DNA of 64,000 nt from Hyphomicrobium_A sp963776675. GTDB taxonomy: Bacteria > Pseudomonadota > Alphaproteobacteria > Rhizobiales > Hyphomicrobiaceae. The translations under genes were made by a program, and so were the position numbers. The stretch lies in the NCBI GenBank assembly GCA_963776675.1, contig CAVZNR010000006.1:1-64000 (forward strand). The letters are read 5' to 3'. Position 1 is the stretch's first letter. Each line of letters opens with the position of its first letter. Below, in pieces: positions 19,069 to 29,037 of this stretch. Under the pieces are notes generated by a model. The model was not told the DNA's origin, did not search any database, and was given only the letters and a program-made list of their open reading frames with translations.

Positions 19069-19656
19069 TCACTGACGCCGGAAGCTCTCCGGACGCGCAA
19101 AGGCACTGGCGGCAATGCCGGTGAGATGCGGTGCGAAGGACGGCGGCACCTGCGGGGCCGAACGCAAGGGCACGGCCGCGTGCCACAGGCGCTCGAACGA
19201 GCGGGCGGCGAGGCTGGCGGCGTCGGGCGCATTGGCCGAAAATCGCTCGAACGTGTCGCGCTTGGTCGGCTCGCGGCGCATGCAGTCGCCGATCCAGCTC
19301 CGGTCGGGTGCCAGCACCAGCTGCTCGTGGGCGGCGAGCAGGCGGGGATCACGCGCTATGCGAACCTCGCCGGACAGGCCGAAGGGCGTGGTGTCGGTCT
19401 TGGCGGTGCTCGCGTTGACCTCGCAAAAAATGACGCGGATCGAGACGTTTGCGGCGGCGAGCTTCTGAGCATTGGCGCGCAACGCCAGGGCAACGGGGCT
19501 CCCGGGCGAGCGGCAGAGCAGCAGATAGGTGCCCGCCGTCTGCATGCCGTGCAGGGTGCGCGTATCCAGATCGCCGGCAATAAACTCACTAATCTTGGCT
19601 ACTTTCTCCCCAACGGCTGCGCTGTCGGGTCGGGAAGAAGAAGCATCGAATGTCAT
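19069..19656 (-). CDS. Hypothetical protein
   Basis: A 195-residue protein with no signal peptide or TM segment; soluble and probably cytoplasmic. Motifs that stand out: TYLLLCRSPGSPVALALRAN, IRVIFCEVNAST, and a C-terminal half with SWIGDCMRREPTKRDTFERF. The N-terminal half could be a small alpha/beta domain, the rest helical. I do not recognise the family. It is monocistronic or last in its unit, being followed by a strong terminator at 19007-19036. Confidence concerns coding only. Confidence 0.65.
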   Translation of the reverse strand: MTFDASSSRPDSAAVGEKVAKISEFIAGDLDTRTLHGMQTAGTYLLLCRSPGSPVALALRANAQKLAAANVSIRVIFCEVNASTAKTDTTPFGLSGEVRIARDPRLLAAHEQLVLAPDRSWIGDCMRREPTKRDTFERFSANAPDAASLAARSFERLWHAAVPLRSAPQVPPSFAPHLTGIAASAFARPESFRRQ

Positions 19657-19806
19657 GAGCGCAGTCCCCTTGGTTTGCCCAGGTCGGACACGAGCAATTC
19701 GTCCCCGCCCAGGTGTTCATCTTGTGCGCCATTAAGGTGACAATTGGGTTAAGCAAACCTTGCGGACCGCAACCCTCATGCACCGCTATGTGCGCGCCTC
19801 CCTCCG

Positions 19807-22356
19807 TCACTCCGCCATTCTGCGTAGGACCAGCGGCGGCTCGAATGCAGGCGTCTCTTCCGTATCGGTCATCTCGTTGGCAGCGATTGCAGGTGTTTCG
19901 GTCGATTGCGTCTCGGCAAGCGTCAGCTCCAGCTGCGGTTGCCCGGCCGAGATTTCGGGCGCCGGGTCAGGCCCTTGTTGCGCCAAGGCGGCGAGCCCTT
20001 CGGGCAGCGTGGCCTGGCTCACGGGCACGCGGAATGTCGCGGTTTCGCGCGTGAGCTCCACGTCGATGGCCGAATCGCTCGATTGCTCCTCGACGGCGGC
20101 GAGCGCGGCGGAGAGGCGGTCTGCGAGGGCCTGCGTGCTGCGCGCGCCGGCGCCGGCGCGGGGCGTGGGAAACGGCACAACGATGTCGGCCGGCTCGTCG
20201 GATTGCGCGGATTTCCCGGGCGCGGTGTTGCTGTTCGCCGGCGCCGGCGTGGCGTCGGCGTCTTCTGCCTCGTCGTCGAGGTCGCGATACGTGGCAAGCT
20301 CGGCCTGCGCGAGGCTCGCATAGGAGCCGAAGCGCTGATGGTAGTCGGAGGGCGGCTTCGAACGGGGCGACGCCTCGCTCCGGCGCATTGAACCGTCATC
20401 CGGACCTGCTGCCGCGGCGGGCTCGCCGGGGCGGTGCTTGAACACCTCGCGCAGATTGTCTGCTTTCGTGTCGAGACCGGGAAGATCGAACCCTTGCGGG
20501 CGCACCGATGGCCGGCTCGCGGGGCTCGATCGGGTTTCCTCGCGGCCCGGCGCTGTCTGCTGCTGGCGGCGCCGGTCGGCCGCCACGCGCCCTGCTGCGC
20601 CCATGACGGCGCCCAGGATCATCTCCGGCCACGCGCCGCTCTTGAAGGCGTAGATGCGGAACGCCGGGCTCTCCTCATCGCTGCGGTCGGAGACGAACAG
20701 CGCCTTGATCCGGCGCCAGGCGCGCGGCACCGGCGCCAGACGCTGCTCGCGATAGCACTCGATGAACTTCGAACCCTGACGGCGCAGCTTGCGCTGGGCG
20801 ACAAGGCCCGGCGCGATTTTCCAGGGGCGCGTCAGCACCCCCTGGCCTTCGAGCGCGTAGCACAGGTTGGCGAGCGTCTGCGCGTCGCGGCGCAGCTCGT
20901 CGCGCTCGGGGTGGGCGCGCGGCGCGTTCAAGGGTACGGCGACGTAGTAGGTGCCGCCCAATTCGAAGATCACCTCGCGGAACACGTCGAATGAGCGCCG
21001 TAACTCCTCGTGATTGTGGATCTCGTTGAAGCGCGACAGGATCGGGAACACCGGCCCGCGCTCGGCCTCGAGCATGCGCTGGCGCGTGGCGACGAAGCGG
21101 TTCATCGGCCGCCCGATGGAGACGAGCAGCAGGCACAGGTCGACGAATACGGCGGTGCCGAGCGGGATGTAGTCGCGTTTCGAAAGACCCGCGGCCTCAT
21201 CGTTGAGCGCGCGCAAGGCCGCCGGGTTCTCGATCGACTGGACGGCGCGCTGCTGCAACGCGCGCAGCTCGTCGGCCGAAGGCGGCAGCTTGAACGAAAG
21301 CATGCCGTAGAAGGTCGCGGTCAGGCGCCGGAAGGCCTCGATGGTGGCCTCCGAGCCTTCCACCGCGGCGATCTCGGGCTTCTCGAGGTTGGGAAGCTGG
21401 TCGATGGCGCGCACGACGCCGCGCAGCGCCATCTGCAACTGCGCGTCCGGGCAGGAGACGGTGCCGCCGCTGCCATCGGGGAACTTGGTGCGCTCGGCGC
21501 GGTCGGCGAGGTCGGTGCGGATCTGGCGCAGCTGCGGATCGGTGCGGAAGGCATTGAACCCCGTCACCGTCATGTCGAGCTGGCGTCCGAGCCCGCGCAT
21601 GAAGGCGTTGCGGGTGCCGCTCTTGGGATCGATGATCGATGGGTCGTCGGCGACGATCTTGGCGAGCTCGGTGTCCAGTACCGCCATCTCGCCCTTTACG
21701 GCGCCGATGCGGCCCTTGACGAAATCGCTGGCGAAGGAGAAGCGGGCGGCATCCTCGTCGCGCATCTTGCGGCGCGGACCATCGCCGGGCGACGAGTTGG
21801 GGCAGGAGGTGCCTTTGGTGCGCTCGATCTCGGCCTTTTGCGTGGAGACGGCGGAGAGCTGCAGCAGTGTCGCCTGCAATTGCTCCAGCCGGGTCGAGGC
21901 GCCGTGCAGCGCCGACTGCACCTGGCCGACGGCGCTCGTCGCCGAGCGCGCGGCTTCCGAGCGGCTTTCCAGCACCTTCCAGTAGAACCCGAAGCCGAAG
22001 CCCACGGAGATGAGCGTCAGAAAGATGTAGCCGGCGACGTAGGTGAGCTTGGTGAAGGTATCGATGGGCGAGAAGATCTGATCGAGCAGCCACACGATCA
22101 TGGTCATCAGCATGCCGACCGAGAAGCCGATGATCACCTTATGCAGGAGCGGCAGCGAGCCCATGTTCGACTGGATGAGCTCCAGCATCCCGACGTAGGT
22201 CGCGACCCACGACAGGGCCGCCAGCCCGACGATGAGCACCAGCTTTTTCCAGTCGCGCGGCTCGCGCGGGGCCTCTTCCCACGCGTCGGCGCGATCTGAA
22301 GGAACGTGCAAGGTATCGGAAATGGGTGCGCGATCTCGCGCTGACCAAAACGCCAT
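19807..22356 (-). CDS. Four-TM protein with disulfide-type periplasmic coiled-coil domain (paralog of the gene at 46960)
   Basis: An 849-residue inner-membrane protein of unknown function. From the ATG at 22356 (an ATG at 22410 is possible but has no ribosome site): cytoplasmic N-terminus; TM1-3 at about 39-57, 74-94 and 105-127, the last ending VGFGFGFYW; a helical domain of about 270 residues, probably periplasmic, with two cysteines (Cys185 in GTSCPNSS, Cys302 in TVSCPDAQ); TM4 at about 396-414; then a cytoplasmic domain (GGTYYVAVPL) and a long low-complexity Pro/Glu/Asp tail. The protein encoded at 46960-48768 has the same layout, the same GFGxGF(Y/W)W motif and both cysteines in matching places. 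Neighbours are cell-wall genes on the same strand. Confidence 0.8.
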   Translation of the reverse strand: MAFWSARDRAPISDTLHVPSDRADAWEEAPREPRDWKKLVLIVGLAALSWVATYVGMLELIQSNMGSLPLLHKVIIGFSVGMLMTMIVWLLDQIFSPIDTFTKLTYVAGYIFLTLISVGFGFGFYWKVLESRSEAARSATSAVGQVQSALHGASTRLEQLQATLLQLSAVSTQKAEIERTKGTSCPNSSPGDGPRRKMRDEDAARFSFASDFVKGRIGAVKGEMAVLDTELAKIVADDPSIIDPKSGTRNAFMRGLGRQLDMTVTGFNAFRTDPQLRQIRTDLADRAERTKFPDGSGGTVSCPDAQLQMALRGVVRAIDQLPNLEKPEIAAVEGSEATIEAFRRLTATFYGMLSFKLPPSADELRALQQRAVQSIENPAALRALNDEAAGLSKRDYIPLGTAVFVDLCLLLVSIGRPMNRFVATRQRMLEAERGPVFPILSRFNEIHNHEELRRSFDVFREVIFELGGTYYVAVPLNAPRAHPERDELRRDAQTLANLCYALEGQGVLTRPWKIAPGLVAQRKLRRQGSKFIECYREQRLAPVPRAWRRIKALFVSDRSDEESPAFRIYAFKSGAWPEMILGAVMGAAGRVAADRRRQQQTAPGREETRSSPASRPSVRPQGFDLPGLDTKADNLREVFKHRPGEPAAAAGPDDGSMRRSEASPRSKPPSDYHQRFGSYASLAQAELATYRDLDDEAEDADATPAPANSNTAPGKSAQSDEPADIVVPFPTPRAGAGARSTQALADRLSAALAAVEEQSSDSAIDVELTRETATFRVPVSQATLPEGLAALAQQGPDPAPEISAGQPQLELTLAETQSTETPAIAANEMTDTEETPAFEPPLVLRRMAE

Positions 22357-22576
22357 GGGTGACCCGCTCAACTTTTCGCGCAAACGAGTTCGTCGAGCCG
22401 GCACGATCATGCGTGCAGGACCGCTTCCTCACCGATTGCGCGAACGCCTCTTCGCTCTCAGTGTCTACAAGTCAGCCCCGGCCTCGTGATCCATGACTTT
22501 GCTAGCCATGGTTTTTGTCGCCAGTGCGGCGCTCGCGTGACGGTTGACGTCACACACCGCAAAACGCAGGTGCGAT

Positions 22577-25063
22577 TCAGTTGGCGATGAGGTTGCGGCC
22601 GATCTCGTCTGCGGCGGTGCGCGCAGACGGCGCCTTTTGCGGCAGCGACACGGTGGCGGGGACGCGAGCGCGCGCACGCAAGAGATCGGGGCGCGGGTGC
22701 GCTTTCGCTTCGGTCTCGAGGTCATTGAGCAGCACCTCGAGCAGCGGTGCTGCAACTTGCGAGGAATGCAGCTTGTGGGCCCACGGCTCGCTGGCGGCAC
22801 CCGTGCCGACGACGACCACGTACGAGTAGGCGGCGCCATTGGCGAACTGCAGCCCACCCGTGACCCATGCATCGACGGTGGCGTCGGGGTCCTCGGTGAC
22901 TTGCGTGCCCGTCTTGGCGAAATGCAGCCGCAACCCTTTGCGCCGCGCCGCGCACCAGCTCTTGAGGCTCTTCAAGGTTCCGGTGGGCCGGCCGCCCGGC
23001 GCATAGCAGAGCGGAGCCTGGAGCAGCGTGCGCAGCAGCCCGCGCGCGCTCCGCCGGATGATCGTGTCGGGAACGACCTTGCCGGTGTCCTGGTAGATCG
23101 CGGAGTTGGCGCCGTCGGGGTTCGTGTAGTCGTAGGCCTTGACCAGCGTCGGTGCGCGCACGGGCACGCCGCCGCGCCCGATGAGGCTGGCCAGCACCAC
23201 GCCTGCCAGGCGGTGCACGCGCCGCGGCGCCGCGGCGACCTGGCCGAGGACGACGGCCGTCGATGGCGGCGTGCCTTCGCCGGCCGCGTTGGTCGGCGGC
23301 ATGGTGTAGCCCAGCTCGTCGATGAGCTTGGCGATCCGAGCCTGGCCGACGCGCGCGGTGCGGTTCAGAAGCGGATCGTTGAGCGAGCACGCGAAGGAGA
23401 CCAGCGCCGAGCGTCCGTGCCGCTCGTTGCCGTGACCGCACGCCTCCAGCCCGCGGGCAGGGGACTGCCGGTCGAGGTAGAGCGTCTGCGGGGTATCGCG
23501 CCCGGTGTTGGCGATGGCGATCGCCGCAATGATCTTGCCCGTCGAGGCCACCATGCGGCTCTCTCGTGCCGCTTTGTAAAATCCGGTCGCGGCATCGCGC
23601 GCGAACGGCGAGCCGAAATAGGCGGCCGTCTCGCCCTGCTCGAAATAGCGCACGATGCGTCCTTCGGCGTCGGCGGCGACGATGATGACGCCGGGGCTCT
23701 TTCGCTCAGCCGAAACCTTGGCGGGATCGAGCGTGTAGCCCGGGTCGATCTGGGCGGCAAACTTGGCGTCGAGCGCGGCAAGCCGTGCTTCCGCCCTGCC
23801 GGAAAAGCCGAGGTTGTCGCCGGCGTCGAACGTCGTGGTGACGCCGCGCACGCGGTCGCGCCAGCCGAAGCCGTACGCCTGCTTCATCTCCTCGCGCACG
23901 CCGTAGCGGGCCGAGCGCATCAGCACATTGGCGCGGATGACGGGATTGGCTTGCGCCCGCTCGGCGTACGCGGGCGCGTAGCGGTCGAGCGCCTCCTGCA
24001 GCCGCGGCTTGATCTTGGGATCGGGCGGTCCGCCCGCCATGGCGATGAGGTCGAACAGCACCTGTCTCTGCGTCGCCTCGTCGGGGATCAGCCGTTCCGC
24101 GCAGGTGCGCGCGCGCACCTCGGTGAGATAGCGCCAGCGGTCGAGGCGCACGGCATTGAGCCGCTCGCCGCCCTCCAGCAGGATGATGGGGCGGTTGACG
24201 GCGGAGGCGAGCACGAACTGCTCGGCGATGGTGAGATCCTTGACCTCCTTGCCGAAGACGATGCGGCCCGTGACCTCGATGCCGTGCAGAGGCGACCCGG
24301 CCGTACGCTGGGCAAGCCAAAGATGGTTGGCCGACCACTGCTTCAAGGCCTCGTAGCTGCCGTTGCGCGTGAGCTCCCGCTGGATGACGGGCGCGAGCCA
24401 CCATTCGCCAAACTTGCGCCGGAGCTTGACGAGTGCGCCCTCGTCGGTGCGCGGCGGTGTCTTGTAGATGACGCGCACGAGCTGCATGGCGAGCGTGGAG
24501 CCGCCGATGCCCAAGCTCAAGTGGCGTGCGGCGATGGAGCGGCGCAGCGTCGAGACGGGGATCTTGAGCACGCCCATCAGATCGATGCCGAAGGGATTGA
24601 GCGGGCCCCCGAGGTTCTTGTCCTCGAGCAGCACCAGGCATTGCCAGTAGTGCTCGGGAACGTCCCGCACGGGGATCGACTTGTGATCGGGGTTGGCGAC
24701 GTAGTCGCCGAGGTCGATGGCTTCGCCCGTGTAGTTGATGTCGCGCAGGCTATCGAGGCGCGGATCGAACGTGCCGACGAAATTGCCCTTGGCGTCGTAG
24801 ATTGCGGTGGCGAGCCAGCGTTCGGCGGCATAGCGCAGCTTCTCGCCAAGCGTCACCTCGCCGACGAGGCCGCGAATGGGCGCGACGACGTAGACGAGCG
24901 CAAAGGCGAAGAGGACGTAGAGGAGCGCGGCGCTCGCGACGTAGCGCAAGGGCCCGAGCCTGGGATTGAGCGCCACCCAGTCGAGAAGGACGCGCAAGAG
25001 ACGAAACGGCAAGAGCGCCAACAGCTCGAGCGCGCGCGCCAGCACACGGAAAACGGCAAGCAT
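22577..25063 (-). CDS. Atypical class A penicillin-binding protein (GT51 plus transpeptidase)
   Basis: An 828-residue bifunctional peptidoglycan synthase-like protein. One TM at about 43-63. The GT51 region keeps the catalytic glutamate in LLEDKNLGG but lacks the normal EDxxFxxHxG pattern, with PLNPFGIDLMGVLK in its place; the second motif GGSTLAMQLVR is close to PBP1C. The transpeptidase region has STGK (VASTGKIIAA), SLN (ACSLND) and KTGT (FAKTGTQVTED), so the acylation site looks intact. An Arg/Pro-rich tail follows. Transpeptidase activity is likely; glycosyltransferase activity is uncertain because of the altered first motif. It lies upstream of the four-TM coiled-coil gene, about 220 bases away, same strand. 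Confidence 0.8.
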   Translation of the reverse strand: MLAVFRVLARALELLALLPFRLLRVLLDWVALNPRLGPLRYVASAALLYVLFAFALVYVVAPIRGLVGEVTLGEKLRYAAERWLATAIYDAKGNFVGTFDPRLDSLRDINYTGEAIDLGDYVANPDHKSIPVRDVPEHYWQCLVLLEDKNLGGPLNPFGIDLMGVLKIPVSTLRRSIAARHLSLGIGGSTLAMQLVRVIYKTPPRTDEGALVKLRRKFGEWWLAPVIQRELTRNGSYEALKQWSANHLWLAQRTAGSPLHGIEVTGRIVFGKEVKDLTIAEQFVLASAVNRPIILLEGGERLNAVRLDRWRYLTEVRARTCAERLIPDEATQRQVLFDLIAMAGGPPDPKIKPRLQEALDRYAPAYAERAQANPVIRANVLMRSARYGVREEMKQAYGFGWRDRVRGVTTTFDAGDNLGFSGRAEARLAALDAKFAAQIDPGYTLDPAKVSAERKSPGVIIVAADAEGRIVRYFEQGETAAYFGSPFARDAATGFYKAARESRMVASTGKIIAAIAIANTGRDTPQTLYLDRQSPARGLEACGHGNERHGRSALVSFACSLNDPLLNRTARVGQARIAKLIDELGYTMPPTNAAGEGTPPSTAVVLGQVAAAPRRVHRLAGVVLASLIGRGGVPVRAPTLVKAYDYTNPDGANSAIYQDTGKVVPDTIIRRSARGLLRTLLQAPLCYAPGGRPTGTLKSLKSWCAARRKGLRLHFAKTGTQVTEDPDATVDAWVTGGLQFANGAAYSYVVVVGTGAASEPWAHKLHSSQVAAPLLEVLLNDLETEAKAHPRPDLLRARARVPATVSLPQKAPSARTAADEIGRNLIAN

Positions 25064-25671
25064 ATCGGCCGTAGGGGCTTTAGGTCATCACGGCGCAAGC
25101 GCGCCCGCTGACATAAAGCCCTAGCCGACCTTTATGGCGGATTTGGCCCCGTCAATGGCGCTTTCCTGAAGCGCCCTGTACTTGCCGACACCTAAGCCGG
25201 TCGTTCGTCAGAACGCATGCAATACGACGAACAATCCGACCCCGACCGCTGGACCCAAGAGGGTTGCCAGCACCAGCATCATGAAAGACTTCGCAACCAT
25301 ACCACGATGACCCCGCACCAAACGCCGCTCGCCAAGCACCCCGGCACCCCCTAGAGCCTGGACACTCGACCGACGCTGGAAACCCCCAAACAAATTCCAG
25401 CGACGTGAGAATTTTACATCAGAAAAAACCAATTGACACTCACTCTTCATTACTGAACAGCAATTTAGCTTCGCAGGTGCGGAAGGTCGCGCTCATAAAT
25501 TTTTCGCACGGCGAAACGATGGCGGAGAAATATCGAAACTGACGAAAGCGTTACGCGAAACTCCACACGAATTGGTTGACCTCGCAGCGTGCACAAGCGC
25601 GCAGCGATGATTGCCGCAGCAACCTGTGAGCGCGTGGCGGCAACGCACCAGTGCGGCGTCACGAATGTGGA
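25064..25671. other. 608-base intergenic region
   Basis: No convincing gene. A perfect 7-pair hairpin GGCGCTT/AAGCGCC lies at 25157-25175. A minus-strand frame at 25208-25450 could encode up to 80 residues, ending in a hydrophobic 30-residue stretch from an ATG at 25300, but has no clear ribosome site. Bases 25380-25580 are visibly richer in A+T than the surroundings, which fits a promoter region; the upstream regulatory region of the PBP gene (start 25063) must lie at the left end. Confidence 0.4.
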
Positions 25672-28600
25672 TTACTTCAGGTCGAAGAGCTTGAGCTGGC
25701 CGGTCTCCTGACGCCCCCTCGTCTCGGCCGCCAGCTGCTCGATGCGATCGAAGGGAACCTGCTCCGCCGTGATCAGCGATCGCTGCGCCTTCATCGCACG
25801 CACCAACCCCTCCTGCACGAGGTGGAACTCGCCCACCGTCTGCCCCGGCAGCACCGCGGCCGGCTCCAGCCCCGACTCGCTCGAGAACGCCGCCTTGAGC
25901 TTGCGCAGCGCCGTGTCCTCACGCACGCGGCCGATGAACCAGCTCGTGATCTGGTCGCGGCTCTTGTAGTCGAGGTCGCCCGGCGACTGCGTGGCCAGCA
26001 TGATGCCGAGCCCGGCCGAGCGGGCGCGCTTCAGAAGGCTCTGCAGCGGCTCGGCGGTGGCCGGCTTGGCGTTGGCGGGGATGTAGAGATCGGCCTCGTC
26101 GAACATGACGACCGCCTGCAACTCGTCGTTCGGGTTGCGCTGGCAGAAGCGCAAGGCCTCCGACAGGAACTGGGAGACCCAGAACAGGATGTTCTCGTTG
26201 TCGCCGAGGAAGCCCGTGTAGATGATCGACAGGCGCGTGCGGCCCTCGCGGGCGAACGGCCCAAGGCCCAGCAGCGACTCCATGCGCAAGGATTCGCCGC
26301 CCGCCTCGAACAGCGCCGAGTTGCGGTGCCGCAGGCTGTCGAGCTGCGCGACGAGATCCCGGCGGATCTTGCCCGAGGGATCCATGCGCTGGGTGAGATC
26401 GCTGAGCTCCGGGTCCTCGTCCTCGAGCAGGTGGATCAGATCGGTCAGCGTCACCTCGCGGCTGTGGCGGGAGCCGAGGATGCGCAAGGCGACCGACAAC
26501 GTGCCCGATTGCTTCTGGTGGGTGGCCGAGTTCTTCAGGTGCAGCATCTCGCCGAGTGCGGCCGCCGACAGGTTGGCGAGCAGCTGCTGCTCGTGCTCGG
26601 GCAGCTCATTGATGCCGTTGGGCAGCAGCGTGATCGAGATGGGACGGCCCGACGAGCGGCCGGGCGTGAACACGGCGACGTCGATGGCGTCGGCGAGCTT
26701 CTCGCGCTCGCCGCGACGCTCGGTGAACTCCTCCTCGTTGTCGCGCCAGACGTCGGGGTTGGCGTAGGAGCACAGATCGCCCTTGCGGTCGAGGAGCACG
26801 GCGGGAATGCCGCGCAAGAGCAGCTGCTCGATGAGACACAGGGCGAGCGTGGTCTTGCCCGAGCCCGAGCCGCCAAGCACGGCCGCGTGCCGCTTGAGGA
26901 CGTTTTTGTTGAGCCGCACGGGGTTCAGCGTGCTCGAAAGCTCGCGGCCCGCGACGATGCTGGAGCCGTCGCCGCCGTTCTCGTCGAGGATGACGGAGAG
27001 CGGCAGCTCGTCCTCGTCGGCGAACGTCGTCTCGGGCGCAGCGTTCTTCGCGGTCCACTCGGCGGGCGGAGCGGCCGGCTGGTAGGTGGCGAGCGCGGTC
27101 GAGCCGTTGGCCGTTTCCTCGCGCGCATGCCCGTTGGCGCCGTTGGTCGGGGCTTTCGGCAGGCCGTAGCCCATCAGGTCGAGCCGCAGCAGCGGGATCA
27201 TGGGCGCCAGCTTCGACAGAAGCTTGGTGCCGGCGAACCAGGAGGCAAAGCCCGGGTCGTTGCGATGGTGGGTGTGGAACTCGCGCACCATGATCATGCG
27301 CTCCCACTCGGGAATGGGCACGAGGATCTGGCGGCCACCGCCGTCGCGGAACTTGCGGAAGGCCTGGGCCGTCTGGTTCTTGCGGTTGGGCGGGAAGTCG
27401 GAGGCGCGCAGCATGAAGCAGGGGCGGCCGTCCATGGCGGCGAGCACCTTGTCGAGCTGGCGCTTCAAGCCGCCGCCCTGGGTGGCGCGGTTGCACAGGA
27501 ATACGCGTGCGTCGGCCGACAGACCGTTCTTGTGGCGCAGAGTGAGGTCGATGACGGGGAGATCGTCGAGCTCGCGACGCTCCAACTCCAGCTCGATGGC
27601 GCCGCTCCATTCCTCCTTGGCGACGCCGAGCGCGCCGGCGAGAATGTCGAGCAGCTCGCGCTCGTCGGACGGGATCTCCGCCTCGGATGCGTTCTCGAAG
27701 CGTGCCCACAGATCGCGGTAGTCGACACCAGAGGCCGCAGCCGGCTCCTCCTCGCCCGCAAGGCCGAGCCCGAGCGCGGCGGCCAGCCGGGACACGAAGC
27801 TGCCGGGCGTCTCCTCGCCCTCCTCGGGATCGTCGGCCTCGGCTTCGGGCGCCGTCTTGGAGCGCAGGCGCGTATAGGCGTGCTCGAGCAGGCGGCGCGT
27901 GGAGAGGCCGGCGAACTCCTCGAAGAACTGCGGGCCGAAGAAGGCGGCGGGATCGGAGAAGCTGGCCCCCGGCTCGCCGGATTTGGCGAGGTGCTCGAGG
28001 CGCTTGGAGATAATGAGGCGCGCTTCCTCCGGCGTGCGGCTTTCCAAGAGCGCCACCGGCCCGGCCTTCTCAATGCGGTCGATGTAGGACTGAGCCAGCA
28101 CGCCGCGCACCTGCCCGTAGAAATCCTCCAGGCACGAGATAATGAGGATGGCGTTGGTCAGCCGGTTGGCGATCTGGATGAGATCGCGCACGGCGCGCTG
28201 GAAGCGCTCCTCGGCGTCGTTGAAGAAGCGCAGATCCTCGACCTGATCGACGCAGAACACGAGTGCGGCGCGGTCGACGGTCCACATCAGGCCGCCGAGC
28301 GCGGCGATGATCTCGAAGGCGCGGTCCTCGCCCGTGTTGGGGTCGAGCGCGGCGACGGCTTGGCGCGCAAGCTCGGTCAGGGGCCGGCCGTGCAGGTATT
28401 GGCGAATGCGCTGGTCGATGCGCGGGTCGTGGCGCTCCAGGTAGAGCAGCGCGCGCACGACGTTGATGTCGAGCTCTTGGGCGGCGTACTTGGGGCTGGC
28501 GACGATGGCGTCGGCGAGCCTCAGCACGATATCGGCAAGCTTCTTGTCGTCGAGGTTCGCTTCGCGCAGCGCCGCGAGATCCTTGTGCGAGACCTTATCG

Positions 28601-29037
28601 GCGTCGGCGACCAGCCGGCCGGTGAGCCGGGCAAGCCCGCTTTCGGCGGGACGATCAGGGTCGTAGGGCTTCTCCAGCGAGTGGACGAGCCGGCGCAGGT
28701 AGTAGTCCGCGTAGCTGGCGACGTCGGGCGTGAGCTGCGCATAGCCGAAATAGGCGATGCCGCGGCGATGTCCGGTGGTTCTGAGCGCGCGAATGAGGTG
28801 CGTCTTGCCCGCGCCCGACTGGCCGTGGAACAGCAGGATGCGATCCTGCGTGCCGGTGTCGCGCCCCAGCGTGATGTTGGTCAACAGGTCGACGAATTTG
28901 CGGCGCGCCTTGGCGTGCACCTCGGCCACGTCCACGGGGTCCGCCCGCCAGATGTCGTCCTCCCACGTGATCGAATGCTCGAAAGCCGTCACCAGCCTGT
29001 CGGGAGCGGGAAGAGTGGGAGCTTCTTGGTGTTGCAT
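25672..29037 (-). CDS. Double-ATPase protein: AAA/STAND-type domain fused to HerA/FtsK-type ATPase
   Basis: A 1121-residue cytoplasmic protein with two separate P-loop ATPases. N-terminal AAA/STAND-like module: Walker A GQSGAGKTH (about 72-80), Walker B LVFCVDQVEDL (about 262), then DxR-rich helices. C-terminal HerA/VirB4-like module: Walker A GGSGSGKTT (about 720), Walker B AVVMFDEADLYIP (about 975), then the ATQSPGDLDY sensor and the tail VREDTALRKL typical of DNA-pumping ATPases. An acidic linker and an alpha/beta region (about 430-670) join them. Start: the ATG at 29037 (GAGG 10 bases upstream); a GTG at 29073 overlapping the upstream gene lacks a ribosome site. It follows the winged-helix-like gene by 22 bases. 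DNA translocation or processing is inferred; function unknown. Confidence 0.8.
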   Translation of the reverse strand: MQHQEAPTLPAPDRLVTAFEHSITWEDDIWRADPVDVAEVHAKARRKFVDLLTNITLGRDTGTQDRILLFHGQSGAGKTHLIRALRTTGHRRGIAYFGYAQLTPDVASYADYYLRRLVHSLEKPYDPDRPAESGLARLTGRLVADADKVSHKDLAALREANLDDKKLADIVLRLADAIVASPKYAAQELDINVVRALLYLERHDPRIDQRIRQYLHGRPLTELARQAVAALDPNTGEDRAFEIIAALGGLMWTVDRAALVFCVDQVEDLRFFNDAEERFQRAVRDLIQIANRLTNAILIISCLEDFYGQVRGVLAQSYIDRIEKAGPVALLESRTPEEARLIISKRLEHLAKSGEPGASFSDPAAFFGPQFFEEFAGLSTRRLLEHAYTRLRSKTAPEAEADDPEEGEETPGSFVSRLAAALGLGLAGEEEPAAASGVDYRDLWARFENASEAEIPSDERELLDILAGALGVAKEEWSGAIELELERRELDDLPVIDLTLRHKNGLSADARVFLCNRATQGGGLKRQLDKVLAAMDGRPCFMLRASDFPPNRKNQTAQAFRKFRDGGGRQILVPIPEWERMIMVREFHTHHRNDPGFASWFAGTKLLSKLAPMIPLLRLDLMGYGLPKAPTNGANGHAREETANGSTALATYQPAAPPAEWTAKNAAPETTFADEDELPLSVILDENGGDGSSIVAGRELSSTLNPVRLNKNVLKRHAAVLGGSGSGKTTLALCLIEQLLLRGIPAVLLDRKGDLCSYANPDVWRDNEEEFTERRGEREKLADAIDVAVFTPGRSSGRPISITLLPNGINELPEHEQQLLANLSAAALGEMLHLKNSATHQKQSGTLSVALRILGSRHSREVTLTDLIHLLEDEDPELSDLTQRMDPSGKIRRDLVAQLDSLRHRNSALFEAGGESLRMESLLGLGPFAREGRTRLSIIYTGFLGDNENILFWVSQFLSEALRFCQRNPNDELQAVVMFDEADLYIPANAKPATAEPLQSLLKRARSAGLGIMLATQSPGDLDYKSRDQITSWFIGRVREDTALRKLKAAFSSESGLEPAAVLPGQTVGEFHLVQEGLVRAMKAQRSLITAEQVPFDRIEQLAAETRGRQETGQLKLFDLK

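Noticed and set aside
22544..25111. An 855-codon plus-strand frame opposite the atypical PBP
   Set aside because: Same shadow effect; the minus frame carries the PBP motifs.
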